Below, in pieces: positions 53,340 through 62,117 of a stretch of 64,000 bases of DNA; positions within the stretch are counted from its first letter, which is position 1, and every line of letters starts with the position of its first letter. The DNA comes from Pseudomonas entomophila (lineage in GTDB: Bacteria; Pseudomonadota; Gammaproteobacteria; Pseudomonadales; Pseudomonadaceae): contig NZ_CP070982.1 of assembly GCF_018417595.1 (NCBI RefSeq), positions 4,639,001-4,703,000 on the forward strand, given 5' to 3'. The notes under the pieces are model-generated. The model worked only from the letters and a program-made list of their open reading frames with translations, made no database searches and was not told the DNA's origin. Both the position numbers and the translations under genes were made by a program.

Positions 53340-54032
53340 CTACAACGGTGGCAACGACCAATCGATCGGCGCCATCCCATGCTGCTGCAAGAAGCCATTG
53401 GCCCGGCTGAAATGCCCACAGCCGAAGAACCCGCGATACGCCGACAACGGTGACGGATGCACCGACTTGAGCACCAGGTGGCGGGTGCCGTCGATCAGCT
53501 TCTGCTTGCTCTGGGCATGGGCGCCCCACAACAGGAACACCACGTTCGGGCACTGCTCGCTGACCACCTGGATGATCCGGTCGGTGAAGAATTCCCAGCC
53601 CTTTTTCGCGTGGGACGCGGCGTTGGCGCGCTGCACGGTCATGGTGGTGTTGAGCAGCAGCACGCCCTGCTCGGCCCAGCTCTGCAGGTAGCCGTGGTTG
53701 GGGATGGGCAGGTTGAGGTCGCGCTGCAGCTCCTTGTAGATATTCACCAGCGAGGGCGGCGTCGGGATGCCGGGCTGCACCGAGAAGCACAGGCCATGGG
53801 CCTGGCCCGGCCCGTGGTAGGGGTCCTGGCCGAGGATCACCACCTTGACCTGGTCCAGCGGCGTGGAGTTCAGCGCGTTGAAGATCAGTGGCCCGGGCGG
53901 GTAGATCTCCTTGCCGGCGGCGTACTCCTGGCGCAAGAACTCGCGCAGCTGGTGCATGTAGGGCTGGTCGAACTCGGCGCGCAGCGCGGCTTTCCAGCTG
54001 GGCTCGAGCTTGATGCGATCGTCGTCGGTCAT
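53340..54032 (-). CDS. ung: Uracil-DNA glycosylase
   Basis: 230 residues. The water-activating motif is [18 protein letters not shown], followed by LLLNTTMTV and the Leu/His loop [17 protein letters not shown]. It removes uracil from DNA in base-excision repair. Start ATG 54032 gives the usual family length; an in-frame TTG at 54050 is less likely. It is divergent from the hydratase-fold gene. Confidence 0.97.
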   Translation of the reverse strand: MTDDDRIKLEPSWKAALRAEFDQPYMHQLREFLRQEYAAGKEIYPPGPLIFNALNSTPLDQVKVVILGQDPYHGPGQAHGLCFSVQPGIPTPPSLVNIYKELQRDLNLPIPNHGYLQSWAEQGVLLLNTTMTVQRANAASHAKKGWEFFTDRIIQVVSEQCPNVVFLLWGAHAQSKQKLIDGTRHLVLKSVHPSPLSAYRGFFGCGHFSRANGFLQQHGMAPIDWSLPPL

Positions 54033-54160
54033 GGGGGCATCCAATAGCAAAGTGGCGCGACACTAGGAAAGCCGCGCCGGCTTGTCAATCGATCCGACCG
54101 GCGACCGGCAGCCACGGCGCGACGGGCCATACTGAGGGGATGACTTGCGCGAGGTTGCCC

Positions 54161-55267
54161 ATGGCCATTCACTGCGAGGTACTCACCGGCGCCGACGGCG
54201 CCCGCATCGGCATCGCCACGCTCGATGCGCCCAAGGCGCTCAATGCCCTGACCCTGCCGATGATCGAGGTGCTCGACGAGCACTTGCAGGAATGGGCACA
54301 GGACCCGGGCATCGTTTGCGTCGTACTACGCGGTAACGGGCCCAAGGCCTTCTGCGCCGGTGGCGATGTGCGCGCGCTGGCCCAGGCCTGCCGCGAGCAT
54401 CCCGGCAGCGTGCCGCCGCTGGCGGCCACCTTCTTCGCCCACGAATACCGCCTGGACCATCGCCTGCACACCTACCCCAAGCCGCTGCTGTGCTGGGGCC
54501 ATGGCCATGTGCTGGGCGGCGGCATGGGGTTGTTGCAGGGCGCAGGCGTGCGCATCGTCACCCCCAGCAGCCGCCTGGCCATGCCGGAAATCAGCATTGG
54601 GTTGTATCCGGATGTCGGCGCCAGCTGGTTCCTTGCCAGGCTGCCGGGCAAGCTGGGGTTGTTCCTGGGTTTGACCGGCGCGCCGATCAATGCCCGCGAT
54701 GCCCTGGACCTGGGGCTGGCCGACCGCTTCTTTGGCGAGCATCAGCAGGACGCGTTGATCGAAGAGCTGCTGCAACTGAACTGGCAGGAGCAGACCGCAT
54801 TGCAGCTGAACAGCCTGCTCAAGGCCGAACAGCACCGCGCCTGCGCCGAATTGCCCGAGGGGCAGTGGTTGGCGCGGCGGGCGGTGATCGATGAAGTACT
54901 CGACGTGGCCGACCCGGTGGCGGCCTGGCGTGCGCTCAGTGGCCTGGCCCGGCATGCCGACCCGCTGCTGGCGGCGGCGGGCCAGCGCCTGCACGAAGGT
55001 TGCCCGCTGACCGCGCACCTGGTGTGGGAACAGATTCGCCGCGCGCGTTACCTGTCGTTGGCCCAGGTGTTCCAGATGGAATACACCCTGAGCCTGAACT
55101 GCTGCCGTCATCCGGAGTTCAGCGAGGGGGTGCGGGCGCGGTTGCTGGACAAGGACAACACGCCGCACTGGCATTGGCCGGATGTGGCGCAGGTGCCGGC
55201 GGCGGTGGTCGAGGCGCACTTCACCAAGGTGTGGGAGGGGCGCCATCCGTTGGCGGACCTGGGGTGA
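54161..55267 (+). CDS. Enoyl-CoA hydratase/isomerase-fold protein, 3-hydroxyisobutyryl-CoA hydrolase type
   Basis: 368 residues, longer than a plain crotonase. The crotonase core has LDAPKALNALTLPMIEVL, the oxyanion region VVLRGNGPKAFCAGGDVRAL, GHGHVLGGGMGLLQGAGVRI and MPEISIGLYPDVGASWFLARLPG. The C-terminal extension ending with MEYTLSLNCC-type sequence and GVRARLLDKDNTPHW matches HIBYL-CoA hydrolases of valine breakdown. ATG 54161 has GAGG 8 bases upstream; ATG 54140 overlaps its ribosome site. Confidence 0.9.
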   Translation: MAIHCEVLTGADGARIGIATLDAPKALNALTLPMIEVLDEHLQEWAQDPGIVCVVLRGNGPKAFCAGGDVRALAQACREHPGSVPPLAATFFAHEYRLDHRLHTYPKPLLCWGHGHVLGGGMGLLQGAGVRIVTPSSRLAMPEISIGLYPDVGASWFLARLPGKLGLFLGLTGAPINARDALDLGLADRFFGEHQQDALIEELLQLNWQEQTALQLNSLLKAEQHRACAELPEGQWLARRAVIDEVLDVADPVAAWRALSGLARHADPLLAAAGQRLHEGCPLTAHLVWEQIRRARYLSLAQVFQMEYTLSLNCCRHPEFSEGVRARLLDKDNTPHWHWPDVAQVPAAVVEAHFTKVWEGRHPLADLG

Positions 55268-55289
55268 ACGGTACCGGCCCCATGACAAG

Positions 55290-55440
55290 GTAGGAGCTTC
55301 AGCCGCGAACACCCGCGCAGAGGGTGCCGAACACCATGTTGCCTGCATCGCGGCTAAAGCCGCTCCTACAGCGATCCCCCGTGCAGCGGGTGCCGGACAC
55401 CACGTTGCCTGCATCGCGGCTGAAGCCGCTCCTACAGAGG
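55290..55440. repeat. REP cluster with a duplicated ~57-bp unit
   Basis: A degenerate unit (gtaggagcttcagccgcga) is followed by two direct copies of cag(a/c)gggtgccg(a/g)acacca(t/c)gttgcctgcatcgcggct(a/g)aagccgctcctacag (near 55318-55371 and 55384-55437), in the convergent gap between the hydrolase gene and the lipoprotein gene. Confidence 0.85.
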
Positions 55441-55468
55441 ACCCAACTCCCGGTACCAGAATCAACGA

Positions 55469-55912
55469 TCACCGCTGCCAACTGCGATCCCCTCCCCGCC
55501 CGCCATCCGGGCGCCGGTCATGGTCCCCGCGCCCATTGGAATGCCAACGGTCCCCCTGGCCCCCACGGTTGTCATTGCGGTAATCGTTGCGCTCACGATC
55601 CCGCCCATAGTCATAGCGCTGGCGGTTGCCATAGTCGTACCGCGGGTTGCCCTGCCAGCGCGGCTGCATGCCGGGCGGCGGATATGGGCGGTACTGCGGC
55701 ACCGGCGCCGGGCGGTAGTAACGCGGTGCGGGCTGGTAGTAGTAACGCGGTTGCGGTGCCACGTAGTAGCGGTCTTGACGGTAATAGCCCGGGTACACGT
55801 AGCGATCGGTGGTGTAGTAGTCGCTGCGGTAATAGCCGTCGCGCTCGTAGTAAGGCGCGCAGGCGGATGTCAGCAGTCCCAACAGGACAACGAGCAGGAT
55901 GCGTGGGTACAT
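55469..55912 (-). CDS. Tyr/Arg-rich lipoprotein of unknown function
   Basis: 147 residues. The signal peptide MYPRILLVVLLGLLTSAC ends in a clear lipobox with Cys18. The mature chain is repetitive, rich in Tyr, Arg, Pro and Asp (YYERDGYYRSDYY, PRYYYQPAPRYYRP, RQRYDYGRDRERNDYRND). ATG 55912 is preceded by AGGAGGCCGCC. Similar YXXRP-rich lipoproteins are common in pseudomonads but have no known role. It is probably surface- or periplasm-exposed and disordered. Confidence 0.85.
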   Translation of the reverse strand: MYPRILLVVLLGLLTSACAPYYERDGYYRSDYYTTDRYVYPGYYRQDRYYVAPQPRYYYQPAPRYYRPAPVPQYRPYPPPGMQPRWQGNPRYDYGNRQRYDYGRDRERNDYRNDNRGGQGDRWHSNGRGDHDRRPDGGRGGDRSWQR

Positions 55913-56124
55913 GGCGGCCTCCTGGACCGCGAAAGGGCCCGGCACAGCGGCGCTGGCGGGCGTCGACGACAATGCGTCGGTCGACACTGCATCAGACAGC
56001 GGCGCCGGGGTTCAGTGCCATTTCAGCAACAATTTGAAACAGGCCGTATACCCCTTAAAAACATGCAGTCATTTTTCGGTCATCTCACTAGAATGTGGCC
56101 ACCGGCACACCTCTCGGGAAGATC

Positions 56125-57615
56125 ATGCCTTCACCGTCCGCCCTGTTCTCGCAACGCTCGCTGATCCTCACCCTGCTGCTGTTGCTGGCCTGCGGCTTCC
56201 TGGCCACCTCGCTGCTGAGCTACTACGCCTCGCGCGGGGCAATCCGCGATGGCATCGTCAATACCGAGCTGCCGCTGACCTCCGACACCGTCTACTCGGA
56301 AATCCAGAAAGACCTGATCCGCCCGGTGCTGATCTCGTCGATGATGGCCCAGGACACCTTCCTGCGTGACTGGGCACTGGGCGGCGAGCAGGATACCCGG
56401 CGCATCACCCGCTTCCTCGGCGAGGTGATGGGCACCCAGGACACCTGCACCAGCTTCTTCGTCTCCGACCGCAGCCTCACCTACTACCAGGCCAAGGGCG
56501 TGCTCAAGCAGGTCAGGCCCGACAGCTGGCGCGACGCCTGGTACTTCCGCCTGCGCCAAACCAGCAAACCCTACGAGATCAACGTCGACCTGGACATGGC
56601 CAACCAGGACAAGCTCACGGTGTTCATCAACCACCGGGTGCTCGACTATCAGCAGCGCTTCATCGGCGCCGTCGGCGTGGGGCTGAGCGTGGAGTCGGTG
56701 GTGCGCCTGATCGACGACTATCAACGCCGTTACCAGCGCGCGGTGCTGTTCGCCGATGGCCAGGGCAAGGTGCTGCTGACCGGCTCCGACGGTGGCCCCC
56801 ATGGCCTGCGCGCCGGCCAGCAACTGAGCGACAGCAACCAGTGGCAAGACCTGCTCGCGCACCTGCCGGCACCCGCCGAAGGCAGCCACGAGTACCACGA
56901 CAACGATGGGCACAGCCACTTCCTCAATGTGCGCCTGCTGCCGGAGCTGGGCTGGTACCTACTGGTGGACAAGCGCGAGAGCGGCGCCCTGGACCGCATT
57001 CGCCAGTCGCTGTACCTGAACCTGGCGATCTGCGCGATGATCACCCTGGTGGTGCTGTCGTTGCTCAACGCCATGATCAAGCGCCACCAGGACAACGCCG
57101 CCGCGCTGGCCACCCTCGACAGCCTCACCGGCCTGCCCAACCGCCGCAGCTTCGACCTGCTGGCTGGCCAGGCGCTGGTCGAGGCCCAGCGCGACAGCGC
57201 GCCGCTGGTCGCCCTCTTGATTGACCTTGACCACTTCAAGGCGCTCAACGACACCCACGGCCACCTGGCCGGCGACGAAGTGCTGCGCCAGTTCGCCACT
57301 GTGCTGCAGGGCAGCCTGCGCCAGTCCGATATACTCTGCCGCTGGGGCGGCGAGGAGTTCGTCGTGCTGCTGCGTGAAGCCCACGGGCGCCAGGCTATCG
57401 AGGTGGCGGAGAAGATCCGCCGGCGCACCGAGCAACTGATCTTCAGCTACAACGAACAACCGCTGCGCCTGACCGCCAGCATCGGCTTGTCCAGCCTGCT
57501 GCGCGAAGACACCCTGCACAGCCTGCTGACCCGCGCCGACCATGCCCTTTATCGTGCCAAGCAGAGCGGCCGCAACCGCGTCTGCAGCGAACTGCCCGGA
57601 ACCGACCATGACTGA
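56125..57615 (+). CDS. Membrane-bound diguanylate cyclase with periplasmic sensor
   Basis: 496 residues. Two membrane segments (about 10-33 and 295-317) enclose a periplasmic dCache-like sensor. The C-terminal GGDEF domain carries DSLTGLPNRRSFD, the active site RWGGEEFVVLL and, five residues upstream, an RQSD inhibitory (I-) site. All point to active, product-inhibited cyclic-di-GMP synthesis. ATG 56125 follows GGGAAGATC. The CWC gene overlaps its stop by 8 bp. Confidence 0.93.
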   Translation: MPSPSALFSQRSLILTLLLLLACGFLATSLLSYYASRGAIRDGIVNTELPLTSDTVYSEIQKDLIRPVLISSMMAQDTFLRDWALGGEQDTRRITRFLGEVMGTQDTCTSFFVSDRSLTYYQAKGVLKQVRPDSWRDAWYFRLRQTSKPYEINVDLDMANQDKLTVFINHRVLDYQQRFIGAVGVGLSVESVVRLIDDYQRRYQRAVLFADGQGKVLLTGSDGGPHGLRAGQQLSDSNQWQDLLAHLPAPAEGSHEYHDNDGHSHFLNVRLLPELGWYLLVDKRESGALDRIRQSLYLNLAICAMITLVVLSLLNAMIKRHQDNAAALATLDSLTGLPNRRSFDLLAGQALVEAQRDSAPLVALLIDLDHFKALNDTHGHLAGDEVLRQFATVLQGSLRQSDILCRWGGEEFVVLLREAHGRQAIEVAEKIRRRTEQLIFSYNEQPLRLTASIGLSSLLREDTLHSLLTRADHALYRAKQSGRNRVCSELPGTDHD

Positions 57616-57829
57616 CCCCCAGCGCTGCCCCGCCTGCGGCGCCACCAACCAATGCGGCCTGGCCGACCCGCGCAGCGCGACACAGGGATGCTGGTGCTTC
57701 AACGTGAGCATCGACCCGGCCATCCTCGAGGCGCTGCCGGCCGAGCTGCGCGACAAAGCCTGCCTGTGCCCGCGCTGCGCGGCAGTGGACGAACAACTCA
57801 AGGCAGCGCGAACACCTGTGATCCGCTAG
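57608..57829 (+). CDS. Cysteine-rich CWC-family small protein
   Basis: 73 residues with CPACGATNQCGL, GCWCFNVSID and CLCPRC, the CWC pattern of paired cysteines that probably bind zinc. The function is unknown. The ATG lies inside the end of the diguanylate cyclase gene (CATGACTGA). It is followed 32 bp later by the pseudouridine synthase gene. Confidence 0.88.
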   Translation: MTDPQRCPACGATNQCGLADPRSATQGCWCFNVSIDPAILEALPAELRDKACLCPRCAAVDEQLKAARTPVIR

Positions 57830-57861
57830 ACTGCGCGCCGATTTCCCACGACCTTCCTGCC

Positions 57862-58620
57862 ATGCGCCTCGACCGATTCCTCGGCAACCTGCCCTGCTAC
57901 AACCGCCAGCAAGTGCGCCTGCTGCTGGCGAGCAAGCGCGTGCGCGTTGACGGCGAGGTGGCAAGCGATCCGTTGCATGAAGTGCGCGAGTTCAGTCGTG
58001 TCGAGGTGGATGACCAAGTCGTGCAGGCCGGGTGCCCCGCCCGCTACCTGATGCTGCACAAACCTGCCGGCTGTGTCAGCGCCACCAGCGACCCGCTGCA
58101 CCCCACGGTGCTCGACCTGCTGCCGGCCGAATTGCGTGACGACCTGCATATCGCCGGGCGCCTGGACTACAACACCACCGGCCTGATGATCCTGACCAAC
58201 GACGGGCAGTGGTCGCGGCGCCTGACCCAGCCGCAGACCAAGCTGCCAAAGGTGTACCTCGTGCAGACAGAGGACGAGATCGGCGCGCATTATGTCGACA
58301 AGTTCCACGAAGGGTTCTACTTCGCCTTCGAAGACCTCACCACCCTGCCCGCCCAACTGGACATCCTCGGGCCCCGCGAGGCCAGGCTGACAATCGTCGA
58401 AGGGCGATATCACCAGGTAAAGCGGATGTTCGGGTATTTCCAGAACAAGGTGGTGGGGTTGCATCGGGAGCGTATGGGCGCTATCGCGCTGGACCTGCGG
58501 CTGGCACCGGGTGAGTACAGGGAACTCTCGCCCGAAGAGATCAGTACAGTCTGTAGGAGCGGCTTCAGCCGCGATGAAGACACCTCGGATGGCACCCGCT
58601 TCGCGGGTGATCGCGGTTAA
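57862..58620 (+). CDS. 16S rRNA pseudouridine synthase (RsuA-like) with REP-encoded C-terminus
   Basis: 252 residues. An N-terminal S4 domain (MRLDRFLGNLPCYNRQQVRLLL) is followed by the synthase core with catalytic Asp in AGRLDYNTTGLMILTNDG, GRYHQVKRMFGYFQNKVVGLHRERMG and LAPGEYRELS. RsuA makes pseudouridine 516 in 16S rRNA. The usual end falls near LSPEEI; the last ~23 residues (VCRSGFSRD...RFAGDRG) and the stop codon come from REP sequence. Confidence 0.9.
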   Translation: MRLDRFLGNLPCYNRQQVRLLLASKRVRVDGEVASDPLHEVREFSRVEVDDQVVQAGCPARYLMLHKPAGCVSATSDPLHPTVLDLLPAELRDDLHIAGRLDYNTTGLMILTNDGQWSRRLTQPQTKLPKVYLVQTEDEIGAHYVDKFHEGFYFAFEDLTTLPAQLDILGPREARLTIVEGRYHQVKRMFGYFQNKVVGLHRERMGAIALDLRLAPGEYRELSPEEISTVCRSGFSRDEDTSDGTRFAGDRG

Positions 58621-58633
58621 AACCGCTCCTACA
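58551..58633. repeat. REP inverted pair overlapping the 3' end of the pseudouridine synthase gene
   Basis: ctgtaggagcggcttcagccgcgatgaa and the inverted gatcgcggttaaaaccgctcctacag. The first unit and the loop are inside the coding frame, which stops in the second unit. Confidence 0.88.
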
Positions 58634-59006
58634 GAGGTCGTATCAGGCAAATGGGTCAAGTCTTGCCCGTGAAGCAGGCGGCACCGCCACACGACCGCCG
58701 AGCCCCCCCGAGTCACATTTTTCCCCGAACGGCACTTGCGCGATCCGCGCCCCGCTGCTTGAATCGAATCGTCAGTCTGCAAGTGACCAGCAAGTCACAC
58801 CGCAGGTCGGACGCCCTTTGCCGGCCACCCAGTGCCTCGATGCCCTGGGGCACGGCAAATCGCCCGCTACAACAATACCGTCGACACACGCGTCAAGGAT
58901 CGACACAAGGGCCTACCGGTTTCTCTTCCAGGCAAATGCCTACCTGTCATAAAGAACGTGCACCCTAGGTGACGCGAATACCCTTTTTGCGCCAGGAGTC
59001 GATGAC
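58634..59006 (+). other. Gene-free leader/promoter region of phaG (about 370 bp)
   Basis: No coding frame with support on either strand. It holds direct repeats GCAAGTGA and GCAAGTCA 11 bp apart (58779 and 58790), a small dyad AGGCA-AA-TGCCT (58930-58941), and a weak CATAAA -10-like box near 58949. AGGAG precedes the phaG ATG by 8 bases. No sigma-54 or AlgU match was found. Confidence 0.5.
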
Positions 59007-59891
59007 ATGAGGCCAGAAATCGCTGTACTTGATATCCAAGGGCAGTACCGGGTTTACACGGAGTTCCATCGCGCGCAAGGCGCCGAGAAGACGATCATCC
59101 TGATCAATGGCTCGCTGGCCACCACGGCATCCTTCGCCCAGACGGTGCGCAACCTGCACCCGCAGTTCAACGTGGTGCTCTACGACCAGCCCTACGCGGG
59201 CAAATCAAAGCCCCACAACCGCCAGGAGCGCCTGATCACCAAGGAGACCGAGGCGCACATCCTCCTCGAACTGATCGAGCACTTCCAGGCCGACCATGTG
59301 CTGTCGTTCTCCTGGGGCGGCGCCTGCACGCTGCTGGCGCTGGCGCACCAGCCGCGGCGGGTGAGGAAGGCCATCGTCAGTTCGTTCTCGCCGGTGATCA
59401 ACGCACCGATGCGTGACTACCTGGATCGCGGTTGCCAGTACCTGGCCGCCTGCGACCGCTACCAGGTGGGCAACCTGGTCAACGACACCATCGGCAAGTA
59501 CCTGCCGTCGCTGTTCAAGCGTTTCAACTATCGGCATGTCAGCAGCCTGGACAGCCACGAGTACGCGCAGATGCACTTCCACATCAACCAGGTGCTCGAC
59601 CACGACCTGGAGCGGGCGCTGAAGGCGGCGCGCAACATCGACATCCCGGTGCTGTTCATCAACGGTGACCGCGACGAGTACACCACGGTCGAGGATGCCC
59701 GCCAGTTCGCCCGGCATGTGGGGCAGAGCCACTTCAGCGTGATCCGCGAGGCCGGCCACTTCCTCGACATGGAGCACAAGGGCGCCTGCGAGGATACCCG
59801 CTCGGCCATGCTCGGTTTCCTCAAGCCGACCGTGCGCGAGGCCCGTCATCGCCACACACCGGTGCACGCACAGCATGCACTGGCCATCTGA
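59007..59891 (+). CDS. phaG: PhaG, (R)-3-hydroxyacyl-ACP thioesterase/transacylase of PHA synthesis
   Basis: 294 residues. The alpha/beta-hydrolase sequence closely follows P. putida PhaG as I remember it (MRPEIAVLDIQGQYRVYTEF, LINGSLATTASFAQTVRNL, SLDSHEYAQMHFHINQVL). The nucleophile Ser is in SFSWGGA and the His in GHFLDME. PhaG diverts 3-hydroxyacyl groups from fatty-acid synthesis to medium-chain PHA made from sugars. It was first called a transacylase and later reported to act as a thioesterase. It is related to RhlA, but the PhaG call fits better. Monocistronic. Confidence 0.95.
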   Translation: MRPEIAVLDIQGQYRVYTEFHRAQGAEKTIILINGSLATTASFAQTVRNLHPQFNVVLYDQPYAGKSKPHNRQERLITKETEAHILLELIEHFQADHVLSFSWGGACTLLALAHQPRRVRKAIVSSFSPVINAPMRDYLDRGCQYLAACDRYQVGNLVNDTIGKYLPSLFKRFNYRHVSSLDSHEYAQMHFHINQVLDHDLERALKAARNIDIPVLFINGDRDEYTTVEDARQFARHVGQSHFSVIREAGHFLDMEHKGACEDTRSAMLGFLKPTVREARHRHTPVHAQHALAI

Positions 59892-60006
59892 GCGCATCGG
59901 CGTCCTGTGGGCCCTACTACCCGCGGGCTACAGGTCGCCGACAGGCTTTTTTATAACCATGGGCTTCTAATACGGAGGGAGTTATGGTAAAAACTCAGGC
60001 GCAAAC

Positions 60007-60080
60007 GCGGGTATAGTTTAGTGGCAAAACGAAAGCTTCCCAAGCTTTAGTTGAGGGTTCGATTCCCTCTACCCGCTCCA
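60007..60080 (+). tRNA. tRNA-Gly (anticodon CCC)
   Basis: A complete cloverleaf. Acceptor GCGGGTA pairs with TACCCGC; anticodon stem AAAGC/GCTTT has loop TTCCCAA (anticodon CCC); the T-arm is GAGGG-TTCGATT-CCCTC; discriminator U and CCA are encoded. It is followed by a terminator 44 bp later. Confidence 0.97.
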
Positions 60081-60123
60081 CATCGCATTCCCCGCATGGC
60101 GTTCCGGTAACGTCATCGCTGTC

Positions 60124-60147
60124 AAAAGGAGCCTCGGCTCCTTTTTT
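60124..60147 (+). terminator. Terminator of tRNA-Gly
   Basis: AAAAGGAGCC-TC-GGCTCCTTTTTT: a short GC stem with a run of six T. Confidence 0.9.
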
Positions 60148-60267
60148 CGTTTCTGCGGCTTTCCTTGATCTGGCCCATGGCCAAACCCGTGTCGATTGGC
60201 TTGAATGCGCAACGGCTTCAGGTGCATAACCGCCTAAGCTTGTTGAAACATATCGAAGGGACCGCGC

Positions 60268-61968
60268 ATGTTTCTCTCCCGCTGGCTACCGGGCCTGGCC
60301 AACCTGTTGCACTACCGCCGCGAGTGGCTCCATGCCGACCTGCAGGCCGGCCTTTCCGTGGCCGCGATCCAGATCCCCATCGCCATCGCCTATGCGCAGA
60401 TCGTCGGCCTGCCGCCGCAGTACGGCTTGTACGCCTGCGTGCTGCCGATGATCGTCTATGCCCTGATCGGCAGCTCGCGCCAGCTGATGGTCGGCCCCGA
60501 CGCGGCCACCTGCGCCATGATCGGCGGCGCGGTGGCGCCCCTGGCCATGGGTGACCCGCATCGCATCGCCGAGTTGTCGGTGATCGTCACCGTGCTGGTG
60601 GGGGCGATGCTGATCGCCGCCGGGGTAGCGCGGGCCGGGTTCATCGCCAGTTTCTTCTCGCGGCCGATCCTGATCGGCTACCTCAACGGCATCGGCCTGA
60701 GCCTGATTGCCGGGCAGCTGTCGAAAGTGGTGGGGTTCAAGATCGAAGGCGACGGGTTCATCCTCAGCTTGCTCAACCTGCTCCAGCGCCTGGGCGAGAT
60801 CCACTGGCCGAGCCTGGCCATCGGCCTCGCCGGGCTGGGCCTGCTGATCGGGCTACCACGCCGCTTCCCACGCCTGCCGGCCGCGCTGGTGACTGTGGTG
60901 GTGTTCACCGCGCTGGCCGGCCTGTTCGGCCTGGACCGCCTGGGCGTGGCGATCCTCGGCCCGGTACCGGCGGGCATCCCGGAGCTCGCCTGGCCACAGA
61001 GCAACCTGGCGGAAACCAAGAGCCTGCTGCGCGATGCCCTGGGTATCGCCACCATCAGTTTCTGCAGCGCCATGCTCACCGCCCGCAGCTTCGCCGCCCG
61101 GCACGGCTATGCCATCAACGCCAACCATGAGTTCGTCGCCCTGGGGGTGAGCAACCTGGCCGCAGGTGTGTCCCAGGGCTTCGCCATCAGTGGCGCCGAC
61201 TCGCGCACTGCAGTCAATGACATGGTTGGCGGCAAGAGCCAGCTGGTGGGGATCATCGCCGCGCTGGTGATCGCCCTGATCCTGCTGTTCTTCACCGCGC
61301 CCATGGCCTGGATCCCCCAGCCCGCGCTGGGCGCCGTGCTGTTGATGGCCGGCTGGGGGCTGATCGACGTGAGGTCGCTCAAGAGCATCCGCCGGCTCAG
61401 CCGCTTCGAGTTCTGGTTGTGCCTGCTGACCACGGTCGGCGTGCTCGGTCTGGGGGTGCTGCCGGGCATCGTGTTCGCCGTGACCCTGGCCATCCTGCGC
61501 CTGCTCTACAGCATCTACCAGCCCACCGACGCCGTGCTCGGCTGGTTGCCCGGCGTCGACGGCCAGGTCGACGTGCGCCAGCACAAGGACGCCCGCACCC
61601 TGCCGGGTTTGGTGGTGTATCGCTTCGACGACGCAATCCTGTTCTTCAACGCCGACTACTTCAAGATGCGCCTGCTCGAGGCCGTGCAAGGCGAACAAAG
61701 TGTGCAAGTGGTGCTGTTCGACGCCGAGGCGGTGACCAGCATCGATGTCAGCGGCATCGCCGCCCTGCGCGAAGTGCGCGACACCCTCGCCGCCCAGGGT
61801 ATTCACTTCGCCATTGCCCGCGCACGCGGCGCCTTCCTGCGCATGCTGGTGCGCTCGGGCATGGCACGGGAGATGGAGGACAAGCTGCTGTTCGGTTCGG
61901 TGCGGGCGGGGATCAGGGCGTATCGGGTGTGGCGAAACAGGAATCGGCAGGTGCCGTCCAAAGATTGA
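60268..61968 (+). CDS. SulP-family inorganic anion transporter with STAS domain
   Basis: 566 residues: a SLC26/SulP membrane domain of about 12-14 segments (SVAAIQIPIAIAYAQIVGLPPQYGLYACVLP, VGPDAATCAMIGG, ANHEFVALGVSNLAAG), then a cytoplasmic STAS domain (about 430-545; LFDAEAVTSIDVSGIAALREV). Substrates in the family include sulfate, bicarbonate and dicarboxylates; none can be assigned here. No carbonic anhydrase or sulfate-assimilation gene is adjacent. Confidence 0.94.
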   Translation: MFLSRWLPGLANLLHYRREWLHADLQAGLSVAAIQIPIAIAYAQIVGLPPQYGLYACVLPMIVYALIGSSRQLMVGPDAATCAMIGGAVAPLAMGDPHRIAELSVIVTVLVGAMLIAAGVARAGFIASFFSRPILIGYLNGIGLSLIAGQLSKVVGFKIEGDGFILSLLNLLQRLGEIHWPSLAIGLAGLGLLIGLPRRFPRLPAALVTVVVFTALAGLFGLDRLGVAILGPVPAGIPELAWPQSNLAETKSLLRDALGIATISFCSAMLTARSFAARHGYAINANHEFVALGVSNLAAGVSQGFAISGADSRTAVNDMVGGKSQLVGIIAALVIALILLFFTAPMAWIPQPALGAVLLMAGWGLIDVRSLKSIRRLSRFEFWLCLLTTVGVLGLGVLPGIVFAVTLAILRLLYSIYQPTDAVLGWLPGVDGQVDVRQHKDARTLPGLVVYRFDDAILFFNADYFKMRLLEAVQGEQSVQVVLFDAEAVTSIDVSGIAALREVRDTLAAQGIHFAIARARGAFLRMLVRSGMAREMEDKLLFGSVRAGIRAYRVWRNRNRQVPSKD

Positions 61969-62117
61969 GGGAAAGGGACTACGGCATTGCCAGAGGTGAA
62001 TGATGTCGTCGCAGCAGTGCCTTCGATAGCCTTGCTATCCCGTGCTCTTGCCACGGTCCACCTTTTCTCCAGTAGCGTTGTTACAACATCGACTACGCCA
62101 ATGGCGCACCACCTGCT

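Noticed and set aside
55290..55440. Repeated palindromic units that might be read as a CRISPR array
   Set aside because: Units are REP cores found at nine other sites, spacing is irregular, there are no unique equal-length spacers, and no cas gene is in the window.
58640..58900. Sigma-54 promoter upstream of phaG (ggcac...gc patterns)
   Set aside because: Spacing between GG and GC is 11 instead of 10 bases, and the flanking consensus is missing.
59007..59891. RhlA (rhamnolipid HAA synthase) as identity of the alpha/beta hydrolase
   Set aside because: The sequence matches remembered PhaG much more closely, and no rhlB or rhlC follows.
60007..60080. tRNA-Gly as an attachment site of an integrative element
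   Set aside because: No integrase, no partial tRNA repeat and no phage gene lie nearby; the following genes look chromosomal apart from the toxin-antitoxin pair.
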